Below, piece after piece: positions 55,854 through 64,000 of a stretch of 64,000 nt of DNA. The DNA comes from Streptomyces sp. GSL17-111 (lineage in GTDB: Bacteria > Actinomycetota > Actinomycetes > Streptomycetales > Streptomycetaceae). How positions within the stretch are numbered: position 1 is the stretch's first letter; each line of letters starts with the position of its first letter. Location: the NCBI RefSeq assembly GCF_037911585.1, contig NZ_JBAJNS010000001.1:3032001-3096000 (forward strand), read 5' to 3'. Below the pieces are notes generated by a model, which was given only the letters and a program-made list of their open reading frames with translations, had not been told where the DNA came from and did not search any database. Position numbers and translations under genes: made by a program.

Positions 55854-56390
55854 GTGAGCATCGACCCGTCCTCGATTCCGAATTTCGGGGGCCAGCAGCC
55901 TCAGCAGCCGCAGGGGGGCCCGGCGGGACCGATCGTCCCGGACCAGGACCTGGTCAAGCAGCTGCTCGACCAGATGGAGCTGAAGTACGTCGTCGACGAC
56001 GAGGGTGACCTCGCGGCGCCGTGGGAGGAGTTCCGCACGTACTTCATGTTCCGTGGCGAGAAGGAGCAGCGGGTCTTCTCGGTCCGTACGTTCTACGACC
56101 GGCCGCACTCGATCGACGACAAGGTCAAGATCCTCGAGTCGATCGACGACTGGAACCGCCGCACCCTGTGGCCGAAGCTCTACACGCACACCCACGACGA
56201 CGGCACCGTCCGCCTCATCGGCGAGGCACAGATGCTGATCGGCACCGGCGTGTCCCTGGAGCACTTCGTCTCCAGCACCGTCAGCTGGGTGCGGGCGTCG
56301 ATCGAGTTCGACAAGTGGCTCGTGGAGTCGCTCGGCCTGGAGAAGGACGCCGAGTCCGGCCCCGAGGGCCCGGAGGACGCCGAGGACTGA
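55854..56390 (+). CDS. YbjN domain-containing protein
   Basis: This 178-residue protein has a low-complexity Gln/Pro N terminus (1-27) and a YbjN domain (LVKQLLDQMELKYVVDDEGDLAA, FMFRGEKEQRVFSVRTFYDRP, WNRRTLWPKLYTHTHDDG, in parts). YbjN proteins resemble type III secretion chaperones in fold; in actinobacteria the function is unknown. GTG start with AAGGG upstream. A 12-bp-stem hairpin follows. Confidence 0.85.
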   Translation: MSIDPSSIPNFGGQQPQQPQGGPAGPIVPDQDLVKQLLDQMELKYVVDDEGDLAAPWEEFRTYFMFRGEKEQRVFSVRTFYDRPHSIDDKVKILESIDDWNRRTLWPKLYTHTHDDGTVRLIGEAQMLIGTGVSLEHFVSSTVSWVRASIEFDKWLVESLGLEKDAESGPEGPEDAED

Positions 56391-56411
56391 CGTCCCCGGC
56401 CCACCCCCGAC

Positions 56412-56440
56412 CGGCCCCGGACGCCCACCGTCCGGGGCCG
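56412..56440. terminator. Terminator between ybjN-type gene and the convergent aminotransferase
   Basis: A perfect 12-bp stem (CGGCCCCGGACG / CGTCCGGGGCCG) with a five-base loop. The gene on the other strand ends 54 bases to the right, so it could act in both directions. Confidence 0.75.
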
Positions 56441-56493
56441 CGCCACGTCCGGGCCCCGTGCGTTCGCGGGCGAGGCGGTGGGGGCCGGGGTGG

Positions 56494-57669
56494 TCAGGGG
56501 GTGAGGTGGCGGAGGCGGTCGGTCGCCTCGCGCAGGACCGCCTCCCGCTTGCAGAAGGCGAAGCGGACGTGGCTGCGGCCGGCCTCCGGATCGTCGTAGA
56601 AGACGGCGTTGGGCACCGCGACGACGCCGCAGCGCTCCGGCAGGCTCCGGCAGAACGCGAAGCCGTCGCTCTCCCCGAGCGGGCGGATGTCGGTGGTGAT
56701 GAAGTACGTGCCGTGCGGCCGGTGCACGGTGAACCCCGCGTCGGCGAGTCCGGCGGCGAGGAGGTCGCGCTTGGCGCGGAGATCCTCGCGGAGGGAGGTG
56801 AAGTAGGCGTCGGGGAGCGCCAGCGCCTCGGCGATCGCGTACTGGAACGGGCCGGCCGAGACGAAGGTCAGGTACTGCTTCGCCGTCCGCACGGCCGTCA
56901 GCAGCTCGGGGCAGGCGGTGGCCCAGCCGACCTTCCAACCGGTGAGGGAGAACGTCTTGCCGCCGCTGGAGATGGTGACCGTGCGGTCGTGCATGCCGGG
57001 GAACGAGGCGATCGGCACGTGCTCGCCCTCGAAGACCAGGTGCTCGTAGACCTCGTCGGTGACCACCAGCAGGTCGCGTTCACAGGCCAGTTCGGCGACG
57101 GCGGCCAGTTCGGCGCGGGTGAGGACGGTGCCCGTGGGGTTGTGCGGGGTGTTGAGGAGCAGGAGGCGGGTGCGGTCGGTGACGGCGGCGCGCAGCTCGT
57201 CCAGGTCGAGCCGGAAGCCGCCGTCGGGTCCGTCCGGGCGCAGGGTGACGGGCACGCGGGTGCCGCCGGCCATGGCGATGCAGGCGGCGTACGAGTCGTA
57301 GTACGGCTCCAGCGCGACGACCTCGTCCCCCGGCTCGACCAGGGCGAGCAGGGCGGCGGCGATGGCTTCGGTGGCCCCCGCGGTGACGAGCACCTCCGTG
57401 TCCGGATCGACGTGCAGGCCGTAGAAGCGCCGCTGGTGCTCGCTGACGGCGGTGCGCAGCTCCGGGACGCCGGGGCCCGGCGGGTACTGGTTGCCCCGCC
57501 CTTCGCGCAGGGCGCGGACGGCGGCCTCGCGGATCTCCTCGGGCCCGTCAGTGTCGGGGAAGCCCTGGCCGAGGTTGATGGCCCCGGTGCGCTGGGCCAG
57601 TGCGGACATCTCGGCGAAGATCGTGGTTCCGAACTCGGCCAGGCGGGGGTTCAGCGGTGGTCGTCCCAT
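56494..57669 (-). CDS. PLP-dependent aminotransferase (class I/II)
   Basis: This 391-residue enzyme has the fold type I features: NTPHNPTGTVLT (Asn and Asp in the cofactor site), DEVYEHLVFEG and SSGGKTFSLTGWKVGWA with the catalytic Lys. Its closest functional types are methionine aminotransferase (YbdL-like) and mycobacterial DapC (N-succinyl-diaminopimelate aminotransferase). Two starts compete: ATG 57669, nine bases after GAGG, and ATG 57678, too near it; I take the first. Monocistronic, with a terminator beyond its end. Confidence 0.88.
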   Translation of the reverse strand: MGRPPLNPRLAEFGTTIFAEMSALAQRTGAINLGQGFPDTDGPEEIREAAVRALREGRGNQYPPGPGVPELRTAVSEHQRRFYGLHVDPDTEVLVTAGATEAIAAALLALVEPGDEVVALEPYYDSYAACIAMAGGTRVPVTLRPDGPDGGFRLDLDELRAAVTDRTRLLLLNTPHNPTGTVLTRAELAAVAELACERDLLVVTDEVYEHLVFEGEHVPIASFPGMHDRTVTISSGGKTFSLTGWKVGWATACPELLTAVRTAKQYLTFVSAGPFQYAIAEALALPDAYFTSLREDLRAKRDLLAAGLADAGFTVHRPHGTYFITTDIRPLGESDGFAFCRSLPERCGVVAVPNAVFYDDPEAGRSHVRFAFCKREAVLREATDRLRHLTP

Positions 57670-57809
57670 GACGGGCATCCTCGCGGATCGCCCCGGCGGG
57701 TGCGCAAGCTCTGGAGTTGCTCAAGTCTGCTTTGGCGCGCGAGCGGTGGGGGCATGTCCGGGGCACGGCCTGCTCCGTCGGGGGGCGGGGCAGTTCGGGA
57801 GGGGGCGCC

Positions 57810-58049
57810 ATGACCGCAGTGCTCGTCGTCGTGGTGGTGTTCGGGCTGGCGTGTCTGGTGGCGGCGATCGCCGCGAGTTCGGTGCGGACGGGAAGTGCGG
57901 GGCGTCGGAGGACCGCGAGCGGGCGCGGCGGCTCGGGGGGCTCCGGCGGGTCCCACGCGGACGGCTCCGGCGGGGGCTGGGGCGGCTGGGGTGACGGCGG
58001 GGGAGGCTGCGGTGGTGGGGGTGACGGCGGGGGCGGCGGGGGCGACTGA
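57810..58049 (+). CDS. Small membrane protein with Gly-rich tail
   Basis: This 79-residue protein has one N-terminal transmembrane helix (AVLVVVVVFGLACLVAAIAAS) followed by a Gly/Ser/Trp/Asp-rich tail with one Cys. RBS GGGAGGGGG precedes the ATG. I do not recognise a family. The low complexity makes coding potential harder to judge, but the start context and the hydrophobic head support a real gene. Confidence 0.55.
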   Translation: MTAVLVVVVVFGLACLVAAIAASSVRTGSAGRRRTASGRGGSGGSGGSHADGSGGGWGGWGDGGGGCGGGGDGGGGGGD

Positions 58050-58368
58050 CGGGGGCCGGGCCGGGGCCGCCCGACGGGGGTGCGGGCGGGCCCGGACGGG
58101 GAGCGGCGGTGCGGGCAGGGCATATGCCGAGGGAAATGAGCGGGCCTGTTGAACACGTGACCACCATCGCCCTCTCGGGTATGGAAATGTCCCGAAGTTG
58201 GGTAAAACCACTGTGGACTTGGTGTTCAACGTGATTCGGTGACGTCGTATCAGGAGCCCGTAAGGGCACGAGCCGGCGAACTCTGGAACAACCCGAGGTG
58301 CATCCCGAACGGTGGCCGGCCCACCCTCAACCGGTCCATCTCTCCACACGTGCTTGCGGAGCCGATCC
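58050..58368. other. Promoter region upstream of the DUF2617 gene
   Basis: No gene supported in these 319 bases. An inverted pair GTTGAACAC (58148-58156) and GTGTTCAAC (58222-58230), 65 bases apart, brackets a less GC-rich stretch that probably contains the promoter. Confidence 0.4.
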
Positions 58369-58893
58369 ATGCTCACGACGCTCAAGACCGCCTACACCGA
58401 CACCCGCGCCGGCGACCTCGCCTGGGCGCTCGGCCGCGAGCCGCTGCCGGCGCTTGCCACCCTCGATCTTCGTCTTCACGGCTCCACCGTGCAGTTGCGG
58501 CTGTTGGGCGCCTCCCACCAGGTGCTGCTGGAGGACGACAGCGGCAGCTGCTCGGAGACGGTGGCCTGCATGCCGGGCAGCCGCAGCCCCCTGCCCCTCG
58601 GCATCTCCAAGCGGCTGGGGAGCTGGGACTACGAGTTCGCCACCCGGGTCGAGACGCTGTCGCGCGGCGCCTTCGCCGGACGGGCGCAGGAGCTGCTGGC
58701 GCTCGTCGCCGACCATCCCAACGGGCTGGCCGGGACGTTCCCGGGCGACCCGCACGCGTTCACCGCGCTGCTCGTGCAGCGGCTGGGGCAGCAGGTGTGC
58801 TGGCGGACCTGGCACGCCTACCCGCAGGAAGGGCGGCTCGTCGCCACCCGTACCCGGGTGGCCGTGCACGACCGGGAGACGGCGCTGGCCTGA
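58369..58893 (+). CDS. DUF2617 family protein
   Basis: This 174-residue protein has the family pattern: ALATLDLRLHGSTVQLRLLGASHQVLLED, ETVACMPGS, and YPQEGRLVATRTRV (in parts). DUF2617 genes are conserved in streptomycetes next to a membrane-bound spermidine-synthase-like gene, as here (82 bases downstream). Function unknown. The ATG at 58369 follows TGCTTGCGGAGCC, with CGGAG as RBS. Confidence 0.85.
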   Translation: MLTTLKTAYTDTRAGDLAWALGREPLPALATLDLRLHGSTVQLRLLGASHQVLLEDDSGSCSETVACMPGSRSPLPLGISKRLGSWDYEFATRVETLSRGAFAGRAQELLALVADHPNGLAGTFPGDPHAFTALLVQRLGQQVCWRTWHAYPQEGRLVATRTRVAVHDRETALA

Positions 58894-58974
58894 CAACCAC
58901 AGGAGCATCCGGGCCGCGGATTGCACTCCTGTGGGTGACGTTGTGCAGGTTTGGCGTCACGTAGCGTTCCCACC

Positions 58975-60660
58975 ATGATCGACCAGCCCGTGTCCGGACG
59001 GGCGGTGCAGCCGGACGGGTCGCGGCCGGCGCCGGAGGAGATCCCCCTGCGGCTGCCCGTGCGGCCGGGGCTGGGCCGCTTCCTCGTCCTGTGCGCCGTC
59101 TTCGTCTGTGCCGCCTGCGGGCTGGTGTACGAGCTGGCGCTCGTGGCCATGGCGTCGTACCTCACCGGGGACTCGGTGACGCAGGCCTCCATCGTGCTCT
59201 CGGTGATGGTCTTCGCGATGGGCGTGGGCTCCCTGCTGGCCAAGCGGCTGCGGTGCCGCGCCGTCGCCTGTTTCGGGCTGATCGAGTGCTTGCTCGCGCT
59301 GGTGGGCGGCGGTTCGGTGATGGCCCTGTACGCGGCGTTCGCCTGGTTCGGGGCCTCCGGGCCGGTCCTCGTCGCGTTCTCCCTGGCCATCGGGGTGCTC
59401 ATCGGTGCGGAGATGCCGCTGCTGATGACGCTGATCCAGCGCATCCGGGCACAGGACGCGGGCGGCGCCGTCGCCGACCTGTTCGCCGCCGACTACGTGG
59501 GGGCCCTGGTGGGCGGGCTGGCCTTCCCGTTCCTTCTCCTGCCGGTCTTCGGGCAGTTGACGGGCGCGCTGCTCGTCGGCGTCGTCAACGTGCTGGCGGG
59601 TGGGTCGCTCGTCCTGTGGCTGTTCCGGCACGACCTCGCCCCCCGGCAGCGGGCCGGGCTGCTGCTCGTCTTCACGGCGGTGCTCTCGCTCCTCGGTACG
59701 GGGGCGGTGGGCGCGGGCCCGTTCGAGGATGCCGCGCGTCGGGCGGTCTACGGGGGCTCGGTGCGGGTCGCGGTCCACAGCGACGTGCAGGAGATCGTGC
59801 TCACCGACGCGCGGGGGAGCGGGCGGCACGCGAGCGCCGCGCACGGCCCGTGCGGCCTGGAGCTGTACCTGGACGGACGGTTGCGGGTGTGCGGCGCCGA
59901 TGAGGCCCGCTATCACCAGGCCCTCGTCCATCCCGCCATGGCCGCCGGTCCGCACGCCCGCGTCCTGGTCCTGGGCGGGGGAGACGGCCTCGCCCTGCGT
60001 GAGGTGCTGCGGTACCCGGACGTCGCGGAGGTGACCGTCGTCGACATCGACCCGGAGGTGCTCGCGCTCGCCCGGACCGACTCGAGGCTCAGCGCCCTGA
60101 ACGAGCGGGCGTTCACCGATCCCCGGGCCCGGGTGGTGACGGCCGACGCCTTCGAGTGGCTGCGTGCCCGCGCCCGGCTCGGTGAGCCGCCGTACGACGT
60201 GATCGTCTCCGGCCTGCCGGACCCCCGCCCGGCGGAGAGCGCGCGGCTGTACTCGCAGGAGTTCTACGGGCTGCTCGCCCGTGCGCTGTCCCCGGACGGT
60301 CGGTTCGCCGTGCACGCCGGTTCGGTGAGCGGGGCCGGGCGCGTCTTCTGGACGGTGGAGGCCACGCTGCGGGCGGCCGGGCTGCGTCCTGTGCCGTACG
60401 CCGTCGACGGGCGGGCCTCGGTGTTCCCCGCCGGTACCGACCGGGCCCCGCGGGCCGACGCGCCCGCCGGGCACCCGGCGGACTGGGGCTTCCTGCTCGC
60501 CTCGCCCGGAGCCGCCCCGCCGCTGCGGCTGGACGCCGGGGGGCCGCGCCCGACGGCGTTCGACGCGGGCGATCTCGCCCACGCGGCGGCCACCGCCGAG
60601 CGGCAGCGCCGCACCGGCCTGGCGCCCTCGACGCTGCTCCACCCGCGGTACGGCGGCTGA
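58975..60660 (+). CDS. Membrane-anchored spermidine synthase-like protein
   Basis: This 561-residue protein has seven or so N-terminal helices (35-255), similar to the putative transporter part of long spermidine synthase-like proteins. A cytoplasmic aminopropyltransferase-like Rossmann domain follows (280-500), with [36 protein letters not shown] and [13 protein letters not shown]. In true polyamine synthases the last motif would be D-x-x-D-P; here the key Asp is changed to Ser-Gly, so substrate and reaction are uncertain. The gene is usually paired with DUF2617. ATG start. Confidence 0.85.
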   Translation: MIDQPVSGRAVQPDGSRPAPEEIPLRLPVRPGLGRFLVLCAVFVCAACGLVYELALVAMASYLTGDSVTQASIVLSVMVFAMGVGSLLAKRLRCRAVACFGLIECLLALVGGGSVMALYAAFAWFGASGPVLVAFSLAIGVLIGAEMPLLMTLIQRIRAQDAGGAVADLFAADYVGALVGGLAFPFLLLPVFGQLTGALLVGVVNVLAGGSLVLWLFRHDLAPRQRAGLLLVFTAVLSLLGTGAVGAGPFEDAARRAVYGGSVRVAVHSDVQEIVLTDARGSGRHASAAHGPCGLELYLDGRLRVCGADEARYHQALVHPAMAAGPHARVLVLGGGDGLALREVLRYPDVAEVTVVDIDPEVLALARTDSRLSALNERAFTDPRARVVTADAFEWLRARARLGEPPYDVIVSGLPDPRPAESARLYSQEFYGLLARALSPDGRFAVHAGSVSGAGRVFWTVEATLRAAGLRPVPYAVDGRASVFPAGTDRAPRADAPAGHPADWGFLLASPGAAPPLRLDAGGPRPTAFDAGDLAHAAATAERQRRTGLAPSTLLHPRYGG

Positions 60661-60759
60661 CGGCGGGCCCGGCCCCGTACGGATCCGGCGGCGGCCACGG
60701 GCGACGACGATCCGTTCGGCTCGGCCTGTCCGGCGGTCCGCGCGGGTAGGCTCCGCCCC

Positions 60760-61728
60760 ATGGAGCACGAGGTGTACGTCCCGTTTCCCGTCGGGTCCGT
60801 CCGGGCGGCGCTGGCCGAGGCCGAGCGCGTCGCGCGCTGTGTGCCGGGTGTCCAGCTCGACGCCGTGGACGGGCAGGCGGACGCCGACGGCACGGTGTCC
60901 GGCCGGCTGCGGCTCCGCATCGGCGGCTCCACCATCACCTACCGGGGTGCGCTGACCGTCTCCGTGCGGGAGGACGGCTTCCGCGTCACGGGTGAGGGCG
61001 ACGAGGCGCGCGGCCAGGGGTCCGCCCACGCCGAGGTGACGCTCACGCCGCGCGCCGTCGGGGACGGGCAGGGGGACGCCGAGGGCACGGTGCTGGTGTG
61101 CGCGGGGTCGGTGCGCAGCAAGGGGCGGCTCAACGAGGCCGAGGCGAAGCAGCGGGCCGCCGCCGGGCGGCGTCTGCTGGAACGGTTCGCCGAGGCGCTG
61201 GCGCAGAGTCTCGCGGCCGACCCGCCGACCGACGACAACCAGCGCGTCATCCCCGGCATCCCGGCTCCCGAGTCGGCCGACGGACCGGTCCCCGGCCCGT
61301 CGCCGGAGCGGGACGCCCCGGCCGAGCCGGAGTCCGGGGTGCCGCAGACCGGGGCGCCGCAGACCGGGGCGCCGCAGACCGGGGCGCCGGAGTCCGAGGA
61401 GGTCGAGCCGGGCGCGTCCGTCTTCGAGACGGAGGTCCCGCCGCCGTCCCTGGACCCGTCGGCGGACGAGGAGCCGCAGGCCCCGGCCGCCGCGGAGGGG
61501 CGTCGGGCCGGGGAGAGCGCCCCCGCCGAGGCCGCCCACGCCCGGCGCACGATGATCGGCCGCAGCGCGGAGGAGGTCGACCACGCCCCGCCGCGTGGCC
61601 GGTACGCTCCCGTGCCCGCGCCGGAGACCGTAGGCGCGACGGCGGCCCTGCGCTGGGCCGCACCCGCCGCCGCGCTCGCCGTGGCCTCCGCCGTGCTGGT
61701 CGGGCGCGTCCTGCGGCGGCGGCGCTGA
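60760..61728 (+). CDS. SRPBCC (CoxG-like) domain protein with C-terminal membrane helix
   Basis: This 322-residue protein has an N-terminal CoxG/SRPBCC-like domain (1-140; VYVPFPVGSVRAALAEAERVARCVPGVQLDAV in parts), a long disordered linker rich in Pro/Glu/Ala (155-280) and a C-terminal membrane helix (AALRWAAPAAALAVASAVLVG) followed by RVLRRRR. CoxG proteins anchor oxidoreductases such as CO dehydrogenase to the membrane; no such enzyme is nearby. The linker contains three near-perfect PQTGA units (15-bp repeat). ATG start. Confidence 0.8.
   Translation: MEHEVYVPFPVGSVRAALAEAERVARCVPGVQLDAVDGQADADGTVSGRLRLRIGGSTITYRGALTVSVREDGFRVTGEGDEARGQGSAHAEVTLTPRAVGDGQGDAEGTVLVCAGSVRSKGRLNEAEAKQRAAAGRRLLERFAEALAQSLAADPPTDDNQRVIPGIPAPESADGPVPGPSPERDAPAEPESGVPQTGAPQTGAPQTGAPESEEVEPGASVFETEVPPPSLDPSADEEPQAPAAAEGRRAGESAPAEAAHARRTMIGRSAEEVDHAPPRGRYAPVPAPETVGATAALRWAAPAAALAVASAVLVGRVLRRRR
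61341..61387 (+). repeat. 15-bp tandem repeat encoding PQTGA
   Basis: Three in-frame copies of GCCGCAGACCGGGG-type units in the linker of the CoxG-like gene; a likely site of length variation. Confidence 0.75.
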
Positions 61729-61765
61729 GCACAGCGCACCTCGCTCAGCGCCTACGCTCGGCAGG

Positions 61766-62599
61766 GTGACAACCCAGACCACGACGGTCCGGCTCGCAGC
61801 CGGTGACACCGAGGTGACCGTCGAGCCCGAACAGGGGTGCCGGATCGCCTCGTTGCGCGTCGCCGGCACCGAACTGCTGCTTCCCGGCGAGGGCCACGGC
61901 GCCTTCGTCATGGCCCCGTTCTGCGGACGCACCGACCGGGGCCGGTTTCGCAGCGGAGCCGAGACCTACCGACTACCCCTCAACAAACCGCCGCACGCCA
62001 TCCACGGGTTCGCCCGCGACGGCCGCTGGCGCACCGTCCGGGCCGACGGGCGCACGGCCGCGTTCACCTGGCGGCTCGGCGCACCGTGGCCCTGGCCGGG
62101 CACGGTGACGCAGCTCGTCGAGTTGGCGGAGGACGGCACCTCCCTCACTCTCACCCTCGGCGTGGAGACGGCGTCGGACTCCTTCCCCGCACAGGCCGGC
62201 TGGCACCCCTGGTGGCGGCGGAACCTCGGGCGGGGCGGTTCCGACGTCCGGGTGGACTTCCGCCCCGCCTGGCAGGAGGAGCGCGGCCCCGACCACCTGC
62301 CCACCGGGCGTCGTATCCCGCCCCGGCCGGGACCGTGGGACGACTGCTTCGGTATGCCCGACGGCGTCGACGTGACGCTCACCTGGCCCGATGAGCTGGA
62401 GCTGTCGGTCACCAGCCGGGCGGAGTGGCTCGTGGTCTACGACGAGCAGGAGGCCGCGGTGTGCGTCGAACCGCAGTCGGGGCCGCCGAACGGACTGAAC
62501 ACCCACCCCAGGTTCGTGACGCCCATCGAGCCGCTGGAGATCAGCACCACCTGGGCCTGGCGCGGGCTGGGCGCCGGGGACGCGCGGGACGCTGGATAG
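61766..62599 (+). CDS. Aldose 1-epimerase family protein
   Basis: This 277-residue beta-sandwich protein has the galactose mutarotase pattern: MAPFCGRTDRGRF, HAIHGFARDGRW with the conserved His, AQAGWHPWWRR with the second catalytic His, and a final YDEQEAAVCVEPQSGPPNGLN with the catalytic Glu region. The true sugar substrate is open. The GTG start overlaps no gene; pyrE follows after 10 bases, so the two may be co-transcribed. Confidence 0.88.
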   Translation: MTTQTTTVRLAAGDTEVTVEPEQGCRIASLRVAGTELLLPGEGHGAFVMAPFCGRTDRGRFRSGAETYRLPLNKPPHAIHGFARDGRWRTVRADGRTAAFTWRLGAPWPWPGTVTQLVELAEDGTSLTLTLGVETASDSFPAQAGWHPWWRRNLGRGGSDVRVDFRPAWQEERGPDHLPTGRRIPPRPGPWDDCFGMPDGVDVTLTWPDELELSVTSRAEWLVVYDEQEAAVCVEPQSGPPNGLNTHPRFVTPIEPLEISTTWAWRGLGAGDARDAG

Positions 62600-62609
62600 G
62601 CTCGGGGCC

Positions 62610-63149
62610 ATGACCGACGCGTGCGCTGCGCTGCTGCAGCAGATCAAGGACAAGGCCGTGGTGCACGGCAAGGTGATCCTCTCCTCCGGGAAGGAGGCCG
62701 ACTACTACGTCGACCTGCGCCGGATCACCCTGGACGGCGAGACGGCCCCGCTGGTCGGTCAGGTCATGCTCGATCTCACCGCCGACCTGGACTACGACGC
62801 GGTGGGCGGCCTCACCCTCGGCGCCGACCCGGTGGCGACGGCCATGCTGCACGCCGCCGCCGCCCGGGGGCGGAGGCTGGACGCCTTCGTCGTGCGCAAG
62901 ACGGGCAAGGCGCACGGCCTCCAGCGCCGCGTCGAAGGACCGGACGTGGCCGGCCGCCGGGTGCTGGCCGTGGAGGACACCTCCACCACGGGCGGCTCGG
63001 TGCTCACCGCCGTCGAGGCGCTGAAGGAGGCCGGAGCCGAGGTCGTCGGGGTCGCGGTGATCGTCGAGCGCGGTGCCGCGGCGGCGATCGAGGAGACCGG
63101 GCTGCCGTACTACCAGGCCTACCGCAGTGAGGATCTGGGCCTGAGCTGA
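62610..63149 (+). CDS. pyrE: Orotate phosphoribosyltransferase
   Basis: This 179-residue enzyme forms OMP from orotate and PRPP in pyrimidine synthesis. The PRPP motif is VLAVEDTSTTGGSVLTAVEAL and the orotate loop VRKTGKAHGLQRRVEG, with SSGKEADYYVDLRRITLDG near the start. ATG start. The gene is followed by a long palindrome containing a parS core. Confidence 0.95.
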   Translation: MTDACAALLQQIKDKAVVHGKVILSSGKEADYYVDLRRITLDGETAPLVGQVMLDLTADLDYDAVGGLTLGADPVATAMLHAAAARGRRLDAFVVRKTGKAHGLQRRVEGPDVAGRRVLAVEDTSTTGGSVLTAVEALKEAGAEVVGVAVIVERGAAAAIEETGLPYYQAYRSEDLGLS

Positions 63150-63162
63150 ACGGCTGAACGTA

Positions 63163-63198
63163 CGGAGGCGGAGGTTTCACGTGAAACCTCCGCCTCCG
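63163..63198. promoter_or_regulatory. 36-bp perfect palindrome with parS core (ParB-binding site)
   Basis: The palindrome has 18-bp arms with no loop and its centre (63174-63187) is GTTTCACGTGAAAC, identical to the core of the streptomycete parS consensus as I know it. ParB loads here for segregation of chromosomes during sporulation. It lies between pyrE and fbaA, both rightward, and might also serve as a terminator, though it has no U-tract. Confidence 0.88.
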
Positions 63199-63349
63199 GG
63201 ACGCCCCACCGACGCCCCCACCGACGCGCTGCCGTTCGGACGGCCCCTCCGGAGCCGGGGTCGACGTCTGGGAAGATGGGTCCGACGACGGAGTCGCCCA
63301 CGGTCAGGGAACCCCTCGAACACCCGCACACTCCCAAGGAGCGGACAGA

Positions 63350-64000
63350 ATGCCCATCGCAACCCCCGAGATCTACAACGAGATGCTCGACCGGGCGAAG
63401 GCCGGCAAGTTCGCCTACCCGGCCATCAACGTCACCTCCACCCAGACCCTGCACGCGGCCCTGCGCGGGTTCGCCGAGGCCGAGAGCGACGGCATCGTCC
63501 AGATCTCCACCGGTGGCGCGGAGTTCCTCGGCGGCCAGTACAGCAAGGACATGGTGACGGGCGCGGTCGCCCTGGCCGAGTTCGCGCACGTCGTCGCCGA
63601 GAAGTACCCGGTGAACATCGCCCTGCACACCGACCACTGCCCGAAGGACAAGCTGGACGGCTACGTCCGGCCGCTGCTGGAGGTCTCCCGCGAGCGCGTC
63701 GCCGCCGGGCGTAACCCGCTGTTCCAGTCGCACATGTGGGACGGTTCGGCCGAGACGCTGGCGGACAACCTGGCCATCGGGCAGGAGCTGCTGGCCGTGG
63801 CCGCCGCCGCCAAGATCATCCTTGAGGTCGAGATCACCCCGACCGGCGGCGAGGAGGACGGCGTCACCCACGAGATCAACGACGAGCTCTACACCACCGT
63901 GGACGACGCCCTGCGCACCGCCGAGGCCCTGGGCCTGGGCGAGAAGGGCCGCTACCTGCTGGCCGCCTCGTTCGGCAACGTGCACGGCGTCTACAAGCCC
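63350..64000 (+). CDS. fbaA: Class II fructose-bisphosphate aldolase (5' part)
   Basis: The first 217 residues of a class II (zinc) aldolase are present; the gene runs off the right edge. Features: MPIATPEIYNEMLDRAK start, AINVTSTQTLHAAL, IALHTDHCPKD with the catalytic Asp and zinc-binding His, and EVEITPTGGEEDGV. Conserved glycolytic/gluconeogenic enzyme. Start: ATG with AAGGAGCGG upstream, 200 bases after pyrE. Confidence 0.96.
   Translation, partial: MPIATPEIYNEMLDRAKAGKFAYPAINVTSTQTLHAALRGFAEAESDGIVQISTGGAEFLGGQYSKDMVTGAVALAEFAHVVAEKYPVNIALHTDHCPKDKLDGYVRPLLEVSRERVAAGRNPLFQSHMWDGSAETLADNLAIGQELLAVAAAAKIILEVEITPTGGEEDGVTHEINDELYTTVDDALRTAEALGLGEKGRYLLAASFGNVHGVYKP

Overview
The window is chromosomal DNA of a Streptomyces or a very close relative. 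GC is very high, third codon positions are almost all G or C, and GTG starts are common. It carries geosmin synthase, the HspR-controlled dnaK-grpE-dnaJ-hspR operon and class F sortase genes. From memory, the order dnaK operon, clpB, aminotransferase, DUF2617/spermidine-synthase-like pair, pyrE, fba matches the core arm of Streptomyces chromosomes, some distance from oriC. A perfect parS core between pyrE and fba fits that position.

Left part (1-16.6 kb): an edge-truncated Trypco1/trypsin-like pair of the type found in actinobacterial conflict systems; two ArsR-family repressors divergent from a P1B-4 type metal efflux ATPase over an SmtB-like operator; a zinc-free L32 paralogue under a Zur box; a protein resembling Cyt delta-endotoxins; a GNAT-AAA+ fusion; release factor 3; a MerR/SulP pair; an MFS transporter; and a CHRD protein with a class F sortase.

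Middle (16.6-24.2 kb): a compact, divergently transcribed gene set that looks like an undescribed carrier-protein natural product locus. The minus operon encodes a PhyH dioxygenase, a DUF6271-condensation domain fusion and an MFS exporter. The plus operon encodes a tRNA-synthetase-like amino acid:carrier protein ligase, a carrier protein and a 4'-phosphopantetheinyl transferase. The shared promoter region holds three DasR/HutC-type (dre-like) operators.

24.2-30.1 kb is an accessory stretch: a DUF3494 adhesin-like protein with extreme low-complexity and His-rich repeats, a DUF5819/HTTM pair, and then a decayed integrative element. That element is bounded by an intact tRNA-Gly(CCC) and a degenerate copy of the tRNA 3' half, and contains a Nudix gene and a frameshifted GntR gene reminiscent of pSAM2 pif/korSA.

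30.4-64 kb is mostly conserved core: dcd and a phosphoribosyltransferase, geosmin synthase, a Yip1-family protein, a tandem pair of EtfD-like Fe-S membrane oxidoreductases with a ~500-bp identical block, an M23 peptidase, the dnaK operon with two HAIR operators, a PAS/GAF/SpoIIE phosphatase, secreted lipase and trypsin-like proteins, clpB with its own HAIR, an aminotransferase, the DUF2617/spermidine-synthase-like pair, pyrE, parS and the 5' part of fbaA.
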